From: Euleptes europaea | Taxonomy: Eukaryota > Chordata > Lepidosauria > Squamata > Sphaerodactylidae | Assembly: GCF_029931775.1 (NCBI RefSeq) | Contig: NC_079320.1 | Location: forward strand, 44,688,021 to 44,752,020 | Reading direction: 5' to 3' | DNA length: 64,000 bases | Shown here: piece by piece, positions 12,027-58,786 of the stretch | How positions within the stretch are numbered: the first letter of the stretch is position 1 | How the letters are laid out: every line of letters begins with the position of its first letter | Made by a program: the position numbers and the translations under genes | The notes under the pieces: model-generated | What the model was told of the DNA's origin: nothing | Databases searched by the model: none | Seen by the model: the letters and a program-made list of their open reading frames with translations, nothing else

Positions 12027-12428
12027 TGTCCTTTTTGAGATATGGTGACCAGAACTGCACACAGTATTCCAAACGAGGCCACACTGTAGATCTATTCAGG
12101 GGCAATTTAATATCAGCTATTTTATTTTCAATCCCTTTCCTAATAATCCCCAAAATAGATTGTGCTGTTTTCACCTCTGCAGTACACTGGGTTGACACTT
12201 TCATTGAGCTATCTACTGCAACCACAAGATCTTTTTCCCTCTCAGTTGCAGCAAGTTCTCAGACCCCATTAGCCTATACAATACTTGAAATAGGGTATTT
12301 TTTTTATTCCCATGTGCATCACCTTACACTTACCAACATTGAACTTCATTTGCAATATTGTTGCCCACTCACCCAATTTGTGGCGATCTTCCTGGAGCTC
12401 CTCAGTCATCCTTCGTTTTCACCATCCT
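12027..12428 (-). mobile_element. Older CR1 LINE, downstream piece
   Basis: The minus strand encodes VDSSMKVSTQC and RLEYCVQFWSPYLKKDI, typical of the CR1 region after the catalytic core. It is continuous with 13318-13885; the two parts are separated by another LINE inserted with a 13-bp target duplication. The true CR1 3' terminus is not present here. Confidence 0.85.
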
Positions 12429-12441
12429 GAATAATATTTGT

Positions 12442-13304
12442 CCTTTCCTTTTATCCCTTAGAAGCTCCTTGATCAATTGAGCAGCATATATCTAGTGTTG
12501 GAGGGATATAAGGACTGAAACAAATCTTGCCACTGACAATGTAACCTTGGGGTCCCTATCGCTTAGTAAAAAAGGCATTATGTCAGTCACAGAGGCATTG
12601 GATTTGTATGTTAAAAGGGGGGAAATATAGTGCAATCGAAGTTCCTTGTAAAAGCAGCAATCTAAAAGGGCATGAGCTAATGAGTCAATAGAGCCAGAAG
12701 AGCAAGGGTAGATCCTGTCTGAGTATGGTATATTCAGAATTCTGCCCTGCATTACCATAGAAGGGTTAGCATTCAATCTAGCCAAGCAAAAAGCTCTACA
12801 AAGATGAGTTGTCAGATAATATGTATAGGCAGGCAGACTCGTGGAGGGGGTATTCCGAAGAACTGGGATGAACAGACGCGACGAGCACGAAAAGTAGTGC
12901 TGTTATAATCAAGCTCTTTAATGCGCTTTTTAATTTTGGTAAAAGCTTCAGTTTTCCCAAGATCTAATAACATATCCTGCGAGAAGCCCAACAACGTACG
13001 TTTCTCATCTAAAATTTTTTGCCATGAGGATTTAAAAGGGTTCAGAGAAGCTAGGAACCCCTCAGTGCTAAAGCACAGTTTAAGGTGTAGTTTAAAGGCG
13101 GCCAACCACGCCCTAGCTTCAAGTGACATTTTCCAAACTCGGAATGAAGAGTAACGCCAGCAACACATCGAGGGGCATTTAGGAGTTTTCGTAAGAACTG
13201 AAGCAGTGGAAGATCTATAGATTCATTGATGACTGTTATCCAGATGGCAACACCAAAGAGGATAATTGGGGTAATTTTCAGATTAAAAACCTGACTAGCT
13301 CCTG
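12442..13304 (-). mobile_element. LINE of another clade inserted in CR1, 5'-truncated
   Basis: 863 bp flanked by the duplication GAATAATATTTGT (12429-12441 and 13305-13317). The minus strand encodes broken pieces of a LINE carboxy terminus: PIILFGVAIW, LQFLRKLLNAPRC, SLEARAWLAAFKLHLKLC and YPCSSGSIDSLAHALLDC, the last a CCHC-like finger. The 3' end has no poly-A. I could not assign the clade; it is neither CR1, L2, L1 nor Bov-B by motif. A Vingi/Ingi-like element is one possibility. Confidence 0.75.
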
Positions 13305-13317
13305 GAATAATATTTGT

Positions 13318-13885
13318 GTCATCCACAAACATGGCCACTACACTACTCACCCCTAGTTCCAGAATACCGATACTTGTGGGACCCCTTGGCTTACTTCCCT
13401 CCATTGTGAGAACTGTCCAATTATTCCTGCTCTTTGTTTCCTGTCCTTTAATGCATTTTTAATCCATAAGAGAACCCATCCTCTTATCCCATGATTGCTA
13501 AGATTAAAGTCTTTGGTGAGGAACCTTGTCAAAAGCCTTTTGGAAGGTCCACATTTATAATGTCTGCCAAGCCATGGTTATCTACATGCTTGTTCACTTT
13601 CTTAAAGAACTCCAAAAGGTTGGTGAGGCAGGACTTCCCTTTGCAGAAGTCATGCTGATTTGTTTCTTTGATACACTTTCCACTAATTTGCCTGGGACAG
13701 ACATTAGAGTAACTGGCCTGTAACTTCCTGGTTCCCATCTGGAGCCCTTTTTAAAAAAACTAGAGTAACATTTACTACTCTCCAGGCTTCTGGTGCAGTG
13801 GCTGAATTTAATGAAATGTTCCAAATAAATTCTGTATGCAGGGCTGTAATACCAGGGATCTGAATTCAACTATCATTCCAAGCAC
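13318..13885 (-). mobile_element. Older CR1 LINE, upstream piece
   Basis: The minus strand carries diverged CR1 reverse-transcriptase sequence: a VAMFVDDTNII-type catalytic motif, a decayed DKVPH-like block and a PGSYRPVTLMSVPGKLVE stretch (13594-13869), the classic 'YRPVSL' region. Frames are broken. Confidence 0.85.
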
Positions 13886-13929
13886 TTTAATATACCTCTG
13901 TACTGCTTTTCCCAAGACTAAAAGTGCTA

Positions 13930-13953
13930 TTTATTTATTTATTTATTTATTTG
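13930..13953. repeat. (TTTA)n microsatellite
   Basis: Six uninterrupted TTTA units just beyond the CR1 fragment. Confidence 0.9.
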
Positions 13954-14332
13954 AAAATGCATAAAATCTAAACCCCCAAACTCAGTTGCAGCGGAACTAT
14001 GTGAAAAAATTCTACAGTTCAGCTCATTATGTTGATCTGAACCGCCAAAGCGATGAGAAAAATTCCCTCATGGAAATGCAATTTGTGAGCTCACTCAAGA
14101 GGTCATTCCAGAGCATGTATCTGCTGTATGTACCTGCTGACAATGAGGAAATACAGAGCAGGGCTTGACTGCAGTTGGCATAACATTTTGGTACAGAAAA
14201 GGGCATTCTCTAAGGCTTGTTGGTCTAGCTATCAAGATCTATAGCACCTTGAACTGGGCTCAGAAGCTTGTGCACAATCAATATATTACTATGTACCAGA
14301 TGTAGCTTCTGCATCATCTTAAAGAATCAGAG

Positions 14333-14497
14333 GAGCATGCCTATTATCTTAGGTGCTGTGGAACACAGGCAGGATGGTGCTGCTGCAGTTGTCTTGTTTG
14401 TGGGCTTCCTAGAGTGGTTGGCCACTGTGTGAACAGACTGCTGGACTTGATGGACCTTGGTCTGATCCAGCATGGCTTTTCTTATGTTCTTATGTAG
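14333..14497 (+). mobile_element. CR1 LINE 3' end fragment
   Basis: It matches, in opposite orientation, the 3' end of the 9591-11010 copy (TGGAACACAGGCAGGATGG, then CCAGCATGGCTTTTCTTATG) and ends in two TTCTTATG units. This is a very 5'-truncated insertion with no visible target duplication, as usual for CR1. Confidence 0.88.
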
Positions 14498-16130
14498 TTT
14501 ACAGTACTTAACATTTAATGTTACCAAGGCATGGATGAGCATGGCAAACTCTATGATATAAGGTGCCCGACTATACGACAAGTCAAAGTCATATAAGTTT
14601 TCCTGCCACATATTTGTCCAGGAGCACCCCAAGCTCTAAATCCGCTGAGATGGAATAAGTACCGCCCTTTGTATAATTACTTCCTCAAAAGATGTGGAAT
14701 TATGCACCAGCATCACTACCTGCCATGTCTAGGTTAAACTTCAGTTTAAACTCCTCCCCAGGCTCTAGTTCAGCCTCTGATTCAAGGTTACATAGACCAT
14801 GGCTCCAGGTCTGACAGATGACACCAAATTGAAAAGCTTCAGGTGTCTTCCTCTAATTCAATTCACACACAGCGCTGAACAAAAATAAAAAAAAATTGAT
14901 TCCCATGCTACTGAGCTAGCCTCCTCAATAATTATGTGATGAATGTGGTAGACTGGAAAAAATTAAACTACTCAAGACCCAGCCCGAACACCCTTGTTGA
15001 AGACACTGCAGTCTGCCTCCTTCATGCAGAGATAATCTTCTAAGTTCTCAGCATGTCTCATGTCTGAATCTTATTTGTTATAGACCTATAGCCAATAATT
15101 TTTTAAAGGCAAATTAATTTAGTGTGATATTAGAACATCTCCAGTCATTTTGGGATAAAACAAGTAGAACCTTCCCTCCTCCAACAAAGCATGGATGACG
15201 CTCATCATCCCAGCTTCATAAAATTTATTTCTGTTGGGCTTAGCTATCCATGATGGGTTCAGACCTAGAATTCATTTCTTAAGATTTCACGTTGAGCACT
15301 TTGTCTGAGTATTGAATTTTTTCAAGCAACAGCACTAGGGGGCCGCTGCTTCCGATATCCTAGGTACCGGTACTGCATTCACCACGGTGTCTGAGTTGAT
15401 TAGGCACAGAGGATCCATGTAATGAGATCAGTAACCTCTGCAGGAGTTAAAAACATAACTGGAAACAAGGCTCCAAGCTGCTGTCTTAACACAAGATGTT
15501 CCATGTGCTTGCAAAATAACCGCCCAAGCAAGGTTTGTGCACAAGCAAGCATATTTCTTGACAAAGCGTTGATACCAAGCATTTGTTTCTGATAATTGTC
15601 ACTGTTAAGTATTTGTCTACAGTGGTGTATATTTTTTTCCTGTTATTGTAAAGCTGGTTGCTTGTTACTACACCTTGTTTCAGTTAGAGAACAGATTTCA
15701 ACAAAGTCAGTTCGAGAAATCTTATTGCAGTTGCATTAGTCAGAGGAACTTGCTCCAATATGAAGAAGTAGTTCAACCCTAATAACAAGCTTGGAGAACT
15801 CTGCATACAAACTAGTAACGCATGGTAAAGATTTGACAAAAACAAGTACATAACACGTTTGTGTACAATTAAGTGAACTGCTATGTGAAAGGACATTTGT
15901 ATTATGGTGGGCATATGGCTATGCCCGAGCCAAAAATATACCCCAAATTAGCCATTTTGGCTCAGCCTGAGTATAACTGAATAAAACTGAATAAAAACAA
16001 ACGCTCCTGGAATTCTGAGAACAATGGAAACTTACAAGTTATTGGGCTCTTCCTTCTAATGGCTATAGTTTTTTTTTTGTTTAATAAGGGAAGGAATGGA
16101 AGACTTGCCAGCTCCCCAGGACTGCCTCAC
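14498..16130. other. Intergenic, nothing recognised
   Basis: AT-rich unique-looking sequence with no supported gene, repeat or RNA. Confidence 0.45.
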
Positions 16131-16352
16131 AACCACTAGCCCATTTTTCTGTGGGAGGTCAAGCCTGCCCAGGCCCTGGCAGAGAATGGTTGCTGGGCTG
16201 GTGGGCGGGCCTCTTGCTGCAGCTAGACAGGGCTTCACAAGTCTCTGGAAATCTTGGCTTCTGGAGGCAAGTGAAGGCTTGACTGGCCATGATTTTCCAA
16301 CTGTTGGGGCCTGGGTGGACTTTGCCTCCCACAGAAGGAAGGACCAGTGGTT
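16131..16352. mobile_element. Putative MITE with ~45-bp imperfect inverted ends
   Basis: The left end AACCACTAGCCC... continues to TTCTGTGGGAGG and CCCAGGCC. The right end, read inward, is AACCACTGGTCC... to TTCTGTGGGAGG and CCCAGGCC. No target duplication was established and the family is unassigned. Confidence 0.5.
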
Positions 16353-17789
16353 ATGATGAGGCTCTGGAGAGCTGGGTTAGTCATGTCTCCCCTTCACTTT
16401 TTGATTTTAAAACTTTGAAGAGCAATGGGGAAGGGTTGTCTTTTAAATTACAGGTTTGATTTTAGGTGTCAAAATTCCAAGACCCTAAAATGGTGTCTAA
16501 AAGTAATTGTGGAAACAAAAACAAGCCCCCCTCCTTAATTCTGTCATAATGAAAAACTTGCTGTAGAAAACCCAAACCGAAAATTAGTGCAGAATATATG
16601 AAATAGCAGTGTGCACTGCAAAATTGTTTTACTCACCCATAACATGGATATAATGGGGCCCAAATAAGCACTGGCATATGACGGCATAAGCTTTGCTTGT
16701 GGAAGGCTTCTACATGATGGTAAAGACGTAGAAAGCCTCTGTTGAAGTTTTTGGAAACCATAAAAAGGTGGCAGAACTGGGCAAGCTTCTACAAATCTGC
16801 AAGCTTCTACTTTCTACAAAATGAAAGTTATTCAAAAAATTAAGTCTGAAATTTTGTGTCCTATTTAGTTGCATTAATGTTTTTCTGTTTTTATACAGCT
16901 AGATTTGAAGAGCATTTTGCTGACATGTCTTAAACCTCCATAGCTGTCTTGTTATAGCCAGCACTAGTGTATAGATGCTGCAAGAATATAATTATCACTA
17001 CAGTATAAACTAGTATTAGCTGCCTAGAGCAGGTCTCTGGCAAGGTGGCCTATTTTTTTCCTACCTAAACTGTGTACAAAATGCAAAGTGAAGTACACTG
17101 CAGACCAAGAATACCCCAGCATAAAACACTTTGCCTTCCACAATCCAGCATTTTAGTTGTAACTATTGCAGAAATTGATGGATCATAAATTCATAGTCAC
17201 TGTCAATGTGTTAACTCCTGTTTCTCTGCCTTGAGTTGAACCTAGGCAGGAAAGGTCACCAAGCTGGCAAATGGCTGCAAACTGCTGCAACAACTTTCCG
17301 TAGCAAGTTACTTGTATGTGGCATTCTGGGCCCTTAGAAATACAACCCTTTTTCACAAATATCAAAGCAGCAGCATAGAGTACCAGAGGCCTACACACAC
17401 CACCTGGGGAACATGTATGCTGTAGGCTGCAGATGGGATGCTTTGGGGTGATTTTGTAGTCCTATGGACCTGCTGCTGCTTGTGTGCTAAACCACTTCAG
17501 CAATCTGTTTGAGTTAAGCTAACATGGAACAAAAAGAAGTGTGTGTACATATTATTGAGTAAACCTTTTTAAACCTTTTAAAAGCAAAACTACCACCTCC
17601 GCCTTATTCCTTGAAACACGGAACGGACTCTGGTAGACACAGGATTGATCCTGCAGTTATGTCATTTGCAAGTTAGTAATTGATAATTCCCCATATAAAT
17701 ATTCATAACTGAGCAATCTGGCTAACAAAACATGCAAAGTAACTGTACAAGAATACCTTTTCTAAATAAAAAATAGAGAAGAGAATGTT
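16353..17789. other. Intergenic, nothing recognised
   Basis: No supported gene or repeat. Confidence 0.45.
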
Positions 17790-17845
17790 GTAACCTGCTT
17801 TGGATCCCCATGGGGGGGAAGTGAAATATAAATTGCTAAACAAAA
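17790..17845 (+). mobile_element. tRNA-SINE tail fragment
   Basis: AACCTGCTTTGGATCCCCAT followed by GTGAAATATAAAT resembles the end of squamate tRNA-SINEs. The fragment is short and the call tentative. Confidence 0.45.
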
Positions 17846-17915
17846 CACTGGCTAATTTAATACTCAACTGTAGAGAGAGAAGTATATTAGAAATGCAGCC
17901 TCTAGGTGTTTGCTT

Positions 17916-18127
17916 AAATGTCCAAGTAAAAGGTCAAAATGTCTGCCATTTGATCATCACTAAGTCCTTTTCATTCCAGGAAAAAAAAGTCAATATAACA
18001 TTACTGTTTTATTGTTTATAAAATGTCCAAATAAAAGGTCAAAAGTGTCTGCCATTTGACCATCAGTAAGTCCTTTTCTTACCAGGAAAAAAAAAGTCAA
18101 TGTAACATCACTGTTTTATTGTTTATA
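17916..18127. repeat. Diverged tandem duplication, two ~106-bp units
   Basis: Units 17916-18020 and 18021-18127 both start AAATGTCCAA and end GTTTTATTGTTTATA, with a few substitutions and small length changes. On the GATB strand each unit carries an AATAAA-type hexamer in its terminal part. It lies about 1.3 kb beyond the GATB stop. Confidence 0.85.
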
Positions 18128-19473
18128 AAATCTTGTTATTTTTGTGTACAATTTCTATTCATTAAACATTTCAAACATTTTTCACTTGCCCATTTGCTGC
18201 TCTACAAGGCCTTGAAATACCAGGCATTTGCCTTCTCTTGATGTGGCCGTGAGTCTCAAGACGTTGGTAGAAACCTGCAGGACGTTTGAAAGACTCATCA
18301 TAGCTTCTCTTGGCTTCAGTCCAAAAGCAAAATATTTATTCTCAGCAGTGCTTGAAGCATCAAGTAAAGGGTAATTCTGGGAGGAGCAGGCTTAGTATTC
18401 CAGAGAGAATGCAACTGATCTGCTTTAAGCTGCTTGACGGTATTTTGTTCCACAATGTAAAAGTTGCAAGAGTATGATCTCTTAGCACAACCATTTTTCA
18501 GACCAGGATTTAAACAAAACTTTGCTTTTCACAAGGCCTTTAATTTACTTGTTAGAACAGAGACCACAACATCCATATTTAGCGGAAGATCAATGAAGAG
18601 AAACGGCCTCTGGAGTAATGCAATTTCTTCCTTCTCTATTCAAGACAGAGGCCAGAGACAAAAAGAATGTTTCATTTGCCTAAGGAGTTAAGTGTGATGC
18701 AGTGTCGAACTACTGACCTGAGGGAGATTAACTTATAGTAATTGTGAAATAATTTACATTTAATATCTTATTTACATATTCAATAGTTTAATCAGAGGTT
18801 GAAAACTACAGGGAATTCCTGACTAATTAGGAATTCTTTCCTCCCTTTTCATGTTGAGAGGAACAGAACTAAAAAAAATACTAGACCCATTCTCAGGTGG
18901 TCTGAGACAGATGGAATTCACAATACAGAGAAGCTAGAGGAGAGCTCGTATGCCTTACCTGGTACACTTGGCTGAGAGATGAAGAAAAGATGAGGGGAAT
19001 GAAACCCCAGGGGCCATACCGGGAGCTGGACAAGGTGCTGCTGAGGAAATAGTAGCATCATACCCATTCAAATGAAACATCTTCTGTATGAAGGCCCAAT
19101 GGTGGCATGAATGGAGCAGAAGAACACTTGACTGGTAGCCTATGATTGCTCTCTGCAACCCTCACCCACTTAATACATTTGATTTTTAGGGGTCATGCAA
19201 GCAAATGGGAATTTTTTGTTGTTGTCTGAGTTCCTCAGTATTAGACACAGATAATTGAATGAAGACTCTTGCCCTGTTTTCCCACTATTTTACAAACAAA
19301 TGACTTTCTATGGAAAGACCTGGCTTCAGCACAACTTTAGTTCTGTCACTGGATACCTAATCCTCTGGCTTGGCAGATTTCCCCCAAAAAGCAGTTACTA
19401 CCATTTGATTCAGTGATCAACCAAGCAGTAAAGTCTCTGCAACAGTTTGGTTGCTACAGATACAGAGATGATA
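18128..19473 (-). other. Presumed GATB 3' UTR and downstream flank
   Basis: The sequence follows the GATB stop on the minus strand. It contains no recognisable repeat and no other coding exon. TTTATT hexamers on the plus strand (AATAAA on the gene strand) occur here, for example near 18335, so a transcript end is possible, but I cannot choose one from sequence. Confidence 0.4.
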
Positions 19474-53683
<34,210 letters not shown>

Positions 53684-54881
53684 CTAAAGAAACATGACAC
53701 ACAACTTCACTCAGAGGCCCAGTATGAAACAAATACCTCGCCCACGCACTGTCTTTGAAACAGTGCTTATTCTATGCTGCCTGCCTCCAAGAAGAATTAT
53801 CTCTTGTGTGTAGGCAGGGATATTCAGCTGCTAAAAATCTAAAGTTTTACGTAAAGAAAAGAAAAAGAAAAAAGTTCTTCCTATGCCATGGGGGCTTGGC
53901 TAAGTGGGCGAGAAATAGTATGGAACTGCAGTTGTAGGAAGAGCTGTGCATGTGAAAGACACTGAGTTCATGGTGGAAAACACACTCTGTACACATGGCC
54001 CACCAAGCTTCACACCTGGCATCTTTGGCAGGGCTTGTCATTAGGTGAGCAACTCTGGGGGATTCTTTGATTTACACACTACCACCATCATCCCCCACAT
54101 GCAATCAGCTAAACCCTTCCATATTCATAGCAAAGTCTGTTTTGTGGTTTGGATGGAGGAAAAGAAACTGCTATCTGTCTTTTGGACGAATTGGCAAACT
54201 AGGCCTCGTGCAAAAGTAGTATTTAATTTCTAGGTCACATGACGGCAGGGAGAGGGGACACGCAAGTAATCCCACCAGGTAATTCATGTCAGGACAAATT
54301 ATTGTTTCGTAGCAGTTTTCTGGGCAGTTTAAGCTAGCGATGTTTCATTATGGTAATTTCACTTATTATAACATGATTAAACATTTACTGTGAGCATTCT
54401 GAATGCTTCCGTCCATTATCTCAGTAGTCATCAACTCAAGAAAAAACAGCACCACAGAAGATTTGCATTCCAACTAAGAAAATGGGAACATGTATATTAA
54501 AAGTGTTTTAGGGGGAATAATACACATAAATGACTAGTACTGTATGGTTTCATTGAAACTTATCAACACCAGGGAAGGGTCGCTATTGACTAGGTGAGAC
54601 TGAGGGAATTTTGTGCTATGGAAATCCTGGTGGCAGTTGTGGGGAAGCTGGATTCTCTCCCCCTCCCCAATTGGTAGAGGCTTGGACTGAGGAGCCAAGT
54701 GTCTGACTTCTCATTTCTCAGGGAGAAGGAAGGACGGTGAAGGAGAATACTGATATAGGCAATATTGCTAGATTAGGGATTACTTCTTGTTTTTAACTGT
54801 ACCATTGCAAATGTATAATCTTAGGGATGAACCCTTATGCCAACGCACTTAGGTTTCTAATAACCTAAGAGCTACATAAAT
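53684..54881. other. GATB upstream intron, nothing recognised
   Basis: No further GATB exon and no known repeat were found here. Confidence 0.45.
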
Positions 54882-55163
54882 GAGAGCCAGCTTGGTTTAG
54901 TGGTTAAGGTGTTGGACTAAGACCTGGGAAACCCAGGTTCAAATCTCCTCTCGTGCCATGGAAACTGCTGGGTGACCTTGGGCCAGTCACACACTCTCAG
55001 CCCTGACCTTCGCTAGTATTTGGATGGGAGACCTCCAAGGAATACCAGAGTCATGACACAGAGGCAGGAAATGGCAAACCACCTCCAAACATCTCTGGCC
55101 TTGAAAATCCTATGGGGTTGCCATAAGTCAGCTGTGACTTGATGGCAAAATAAAAATAAAAAT
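54882..55163 (+). mobile_element. Composite SINE: tRNA head, 5S-SINE middle, Bov-B-like tail
   Basis: The head GAGAGCCAGCTTGGTTTAGT and CCAGGTTCAAATCTCC (box B) is tRNA-like and continues to CACACTCTCAGCCCTGACC. It then switches to 5S-SINE sequence, TAGTATTTGGATGGGAGACC, and a GGGGTTGCCATAAGTCAGC tail followed by an A-rich end. Two SINE families are joined in one element. Confidence 0.82.
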
Positions 55164-57559
55164 CCCGCATTGCTAAAGCTCTCTGTCATGAATAAAATCC
55201 CATTTTGCTAGTTCAACAGGGTCAACGGCCTCGGGAGGAGGGTCTACAGGGGATGCTCCAGCTATACATTATTTGGCACACCCTATTTGGAAGGAGCTGG
55301 ATGCTTTGATTATCTAAGCAGGAGGATGGAAGTCCAAGGTGCCCCCCATAGTCAAAACCAAACCTTGGTGATGGCAGAAAAACCCTATCAACCTTGGATT
55401 TAGGGAGAAAGGGGAAGAGGAATTGGAGGGTGTCCAGCTGGGCCCTTCTCTCTCAGCTCATGGCAACCCTTTGGAGATGGTGCCCTGCACCAGGCTGCAC
55501 CCTCACAGGGAGTTGTTGCAACGTGCCACCCTGTTATTCATATGAGCAACAACACTTTTATATATATTCCCTTGTATCAAGAACTTTACACAGCTGTTTT
55601 AGAAAACACTTGTTTCACCATGACAAAACTCAATCCTGCAATAAGATGGGCTCTCTCTCTCTCAACGCTCAATAAGTGAAATCCAGTGTCAAAACCTACC
55701 CTCTGTTCTCACTCTCTCATGCTAGCAGATGTCAATTTATTGATGCAGCAGTTTTACTTTACAGAACCCTCAGGATTTACAGTGGAGAAAATTCGGACTG
55801 AATGTTTGAAACTGGAATCATTGTGCCAAGGTTGCTTTAAATTATTAAGATGTGGGGATTTCCCTCCAAAATATTTTCAGGGCAATGTAACTGATGGTTT
55901 AATCTAACTAGCTCAACTGAAAGGGTCTATGCCTACCTTAAACTTACTCCAAAGGACTGCTGTTCTCAATAATTTAAAATTGGGAGAGAAGTATCTTCAT
56001 GACACAATGAAGGATGAGATACACAGGTTAGTACAAAAAAGGTGCCCTATCAACCCCTCCCAAAAAACAACATTGAAATTATTGTGATTCTCTGAGATGT
56101 CTCCTTTTTCCCTTCAAACATCTTTCTCTGCCTCAAGCCTTCAGAAAAGAGAACAGTACCAGCATTTCCCAGGATAAGACCATTAACATTTAACCAGCTT
56201 GAGATGCCTATGTGCATCCTAACTCCATGTACAGCCTAAGTCCAGTAAGTGAAAGACAGAAGAACTTAGTACAACACAAAGTGCTGATTCGCCTAGTAAT
56301 GGGGAGCATAGCTTGCTTCTTTAAAAAATCAGCTTAGTCACTATATAAATCAGACACACTGGTCCAAAGCTTATGCGTCAACCCTGCCCTCCGCTCTAAG
56401 ACCTCATGTATTTGGCTTTATAATTCTTTAATCTGCAGAGAAATCAGAGATCTGACCCTAACAAAGTAAATGGATAGAAGCAAATATGTCAGCTACCTAA
56501 CTAGGATGCCATTAAATGCTTAGTGTAACTACTGTTGCTTGTTGGGTGTTGTTTATTATAAGACTAAAAAAACTATTAGGGCTTTAAAAAAAGTGCAAAA
56601 CATCCTGCTAGAAATGCTGACCAGCAGCAAAATGGACCCAATTAGTCCTGACTTGTAGACCAGAATGAGAGGTTGCAGATAATGTTGAAGCATTAATTTG
56701 TTTTTGTCTCAAAATAATAGTTTCTTATACAGCAAGTGGTTCCACTTTCAGCAATTAGCTTTATCTTCTAGACATTATCCCCCCAACAACTATTACTGCC
56801 TCAGGATGCTCATCTCTTCTCACATTTTACATTTATTTTTAACCATTCAGATGTCCCAAACCCTTAATAAAATATCAGTCTTTGCTGGCAATTTGAGCTT
56901 CATCACAACCTGTCGGGTAAACTAATGAGCAAAGGAGGTTAGTGAAAGTCAGTATTCAAATCAAGCATGGGCAAATAGTGCCCAAGGATGCAATCCTAAG
57001 CACTTGAAACCACACCCTACTGAAATAAACCGGACTTACTCCTGAGAAAATGTTCTTAGATTCAGTCTGTAAATATTTTATAAAGCAGTTAAATCTCATA
57101 ACTTTACAGAGAATCATCTTAATTTCAAGATTGGCCCCACTATCTGACAGCTGGAATACTAGTCCATGGTGTGGTACTGGGACAACATTTTACTTCCTTT
57201 CTGTCTTCTGAGGGAACAGAAGGCTAAAAACATGATGAAAGCCATGGGGATAGGTGGGGAGGTGACTCAAGTAAATGCCCCTTTCAGTGAGCATTGCTGG
57301 TACTGGGGACTGCAACTTGGAAACTTCCTTAGGAGGCCTTCTGAACAAAGTTTCTAGTCATCCATGCAGGTTCCAAGAAAAATGCAACACTAAAACCAAT
57401 GTAATACCTTTTATTCAGACCAACCAAAATGACAAGACAGTCTTGTTGGGTTTTGAATTCTCCAGAACTCTTCGGGCTGGATGTTAAAAAAAAAAGTGGT
57501 GAAGAAAAAACATATGTTGTTTCAGGTATTATCTTGAAGCCTTTTGTCTGTTCCATTTG
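55164..57559. other. Sequence without recognised gene
   Basis: Probably still within the upstream GATB intron. One diverged short palindrome-type block lies near 56990-57066; nothing else is recognised. Confidence 0.45.
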
Positions 57560-58729
57560 GTGTTGGGTGGAGTTTGTTTCAGTTACACTTACCTTGGAAT
57601 ATTGATTCCTAGAGATATTAAGCACATGATTGTGCTAAATATTAAGCTGATTGCAGATATATCCTTGGATTTGGACAGATGGGCAATCTTAACCCTTTTT
57701 TATGGGGTAAAGTACATGCACTCAAAATGGACATCATAACTCAGATTATATATGTTTTACATGCAATTCCATTTCATATGCCTTCTAGATACATTAATAA
57801 AATTAATATACTGTTCCAGAAATTTATGTGGGGTTCCTTAGTGCCTCATACTTCTTTAAAGAAGATGCAACTCCCCTTTAAAGGAGGAGGATTTGGTTTT
57901 CCTGATCTTACTATCATCAGGCATATTTGTTAGCGTGTACTAATTATGGAGATTGCTCCTCACAGTTGAGACTACTGGGCTATATTGGAGGCTTTTTGTC
58001 TGGTGACTCTCTTGCAACAGAATACATTACAGTCTATTCATGCTAAAATAGATGCTGTCCCTTCTGCAATTTCTACGTTAGAGAATTATGGTGTCTAATC
58101 TTACAACAATATCAATTTGACCCATCTTCAAATGCTAAATTAACACCATGAACGGTTTGGACAAGGGGATTCTTACTTTGGACCAATTAACAGGCGATGA
58201 TGATAAGTCTCAGTTTCTCAGCTGAGGTCTAGATATGACCTGTCAACCCCTCTTGAATGGCAATATTTACAACTGCAACATCTGTTGGTATCTACATGTC
58301 CCTGCAGCACTATGTGTTTCAGAAACTCCCTTACTCTTGGAAACTCTCATTGAATCAATGCAGAAAATGAAAATTACAATATTTGTTTAATAATATTTGA
58401 TGTTGGTCAATAAATATGATAGGTAAAAGTCTCAGAAATGAATAGAATAAGGAGCTAGATTGCCCAACTTTGCCAAAACAATGGGATATGGCCCTAAATT
58501 TTATACCTGCTGTTTCTATGGAACTTAAGCTATGACTTATTCAGCAAAAAAAGTTTAAGATATACTGGACACCACAACACCTTTTTAGTAAAGGACTAAG
58601 TAAAATGTCTAATTTTTGGAGCAGTAACTTACAAGATGCGTCTCTTAAACATGCTTTGGGCCTGCCAGTTATTCAGCCTTCTGGGGAGGAAGCAATTACT
58701 CATGTCAATTTTGTATTAGAATATTCATT

Positions 58730-58773
58730 GATCTTTGAGGGTGTTCATGTACTTTTAAACACCCTCAAAGATC
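58730..58773. repeat. 16-bp perfect hairpin beside a MITE insertion
   Basis: GATCTTTGAGGGTGTT and its exact reverse complement, around a 12-nt loop, inside L1 sequence just left of the MITE. Confidence 0.9.
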
Positions 58774-58786
58774 ATTGAAACTAGTT

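Noticed and set aside
1-19400. 3' exons of the usual GATB neighbour (FHIP1A in mammals)
   Set aside because: I looked for plus-strand coding exons and recognised none; synteny alone is not evidence.
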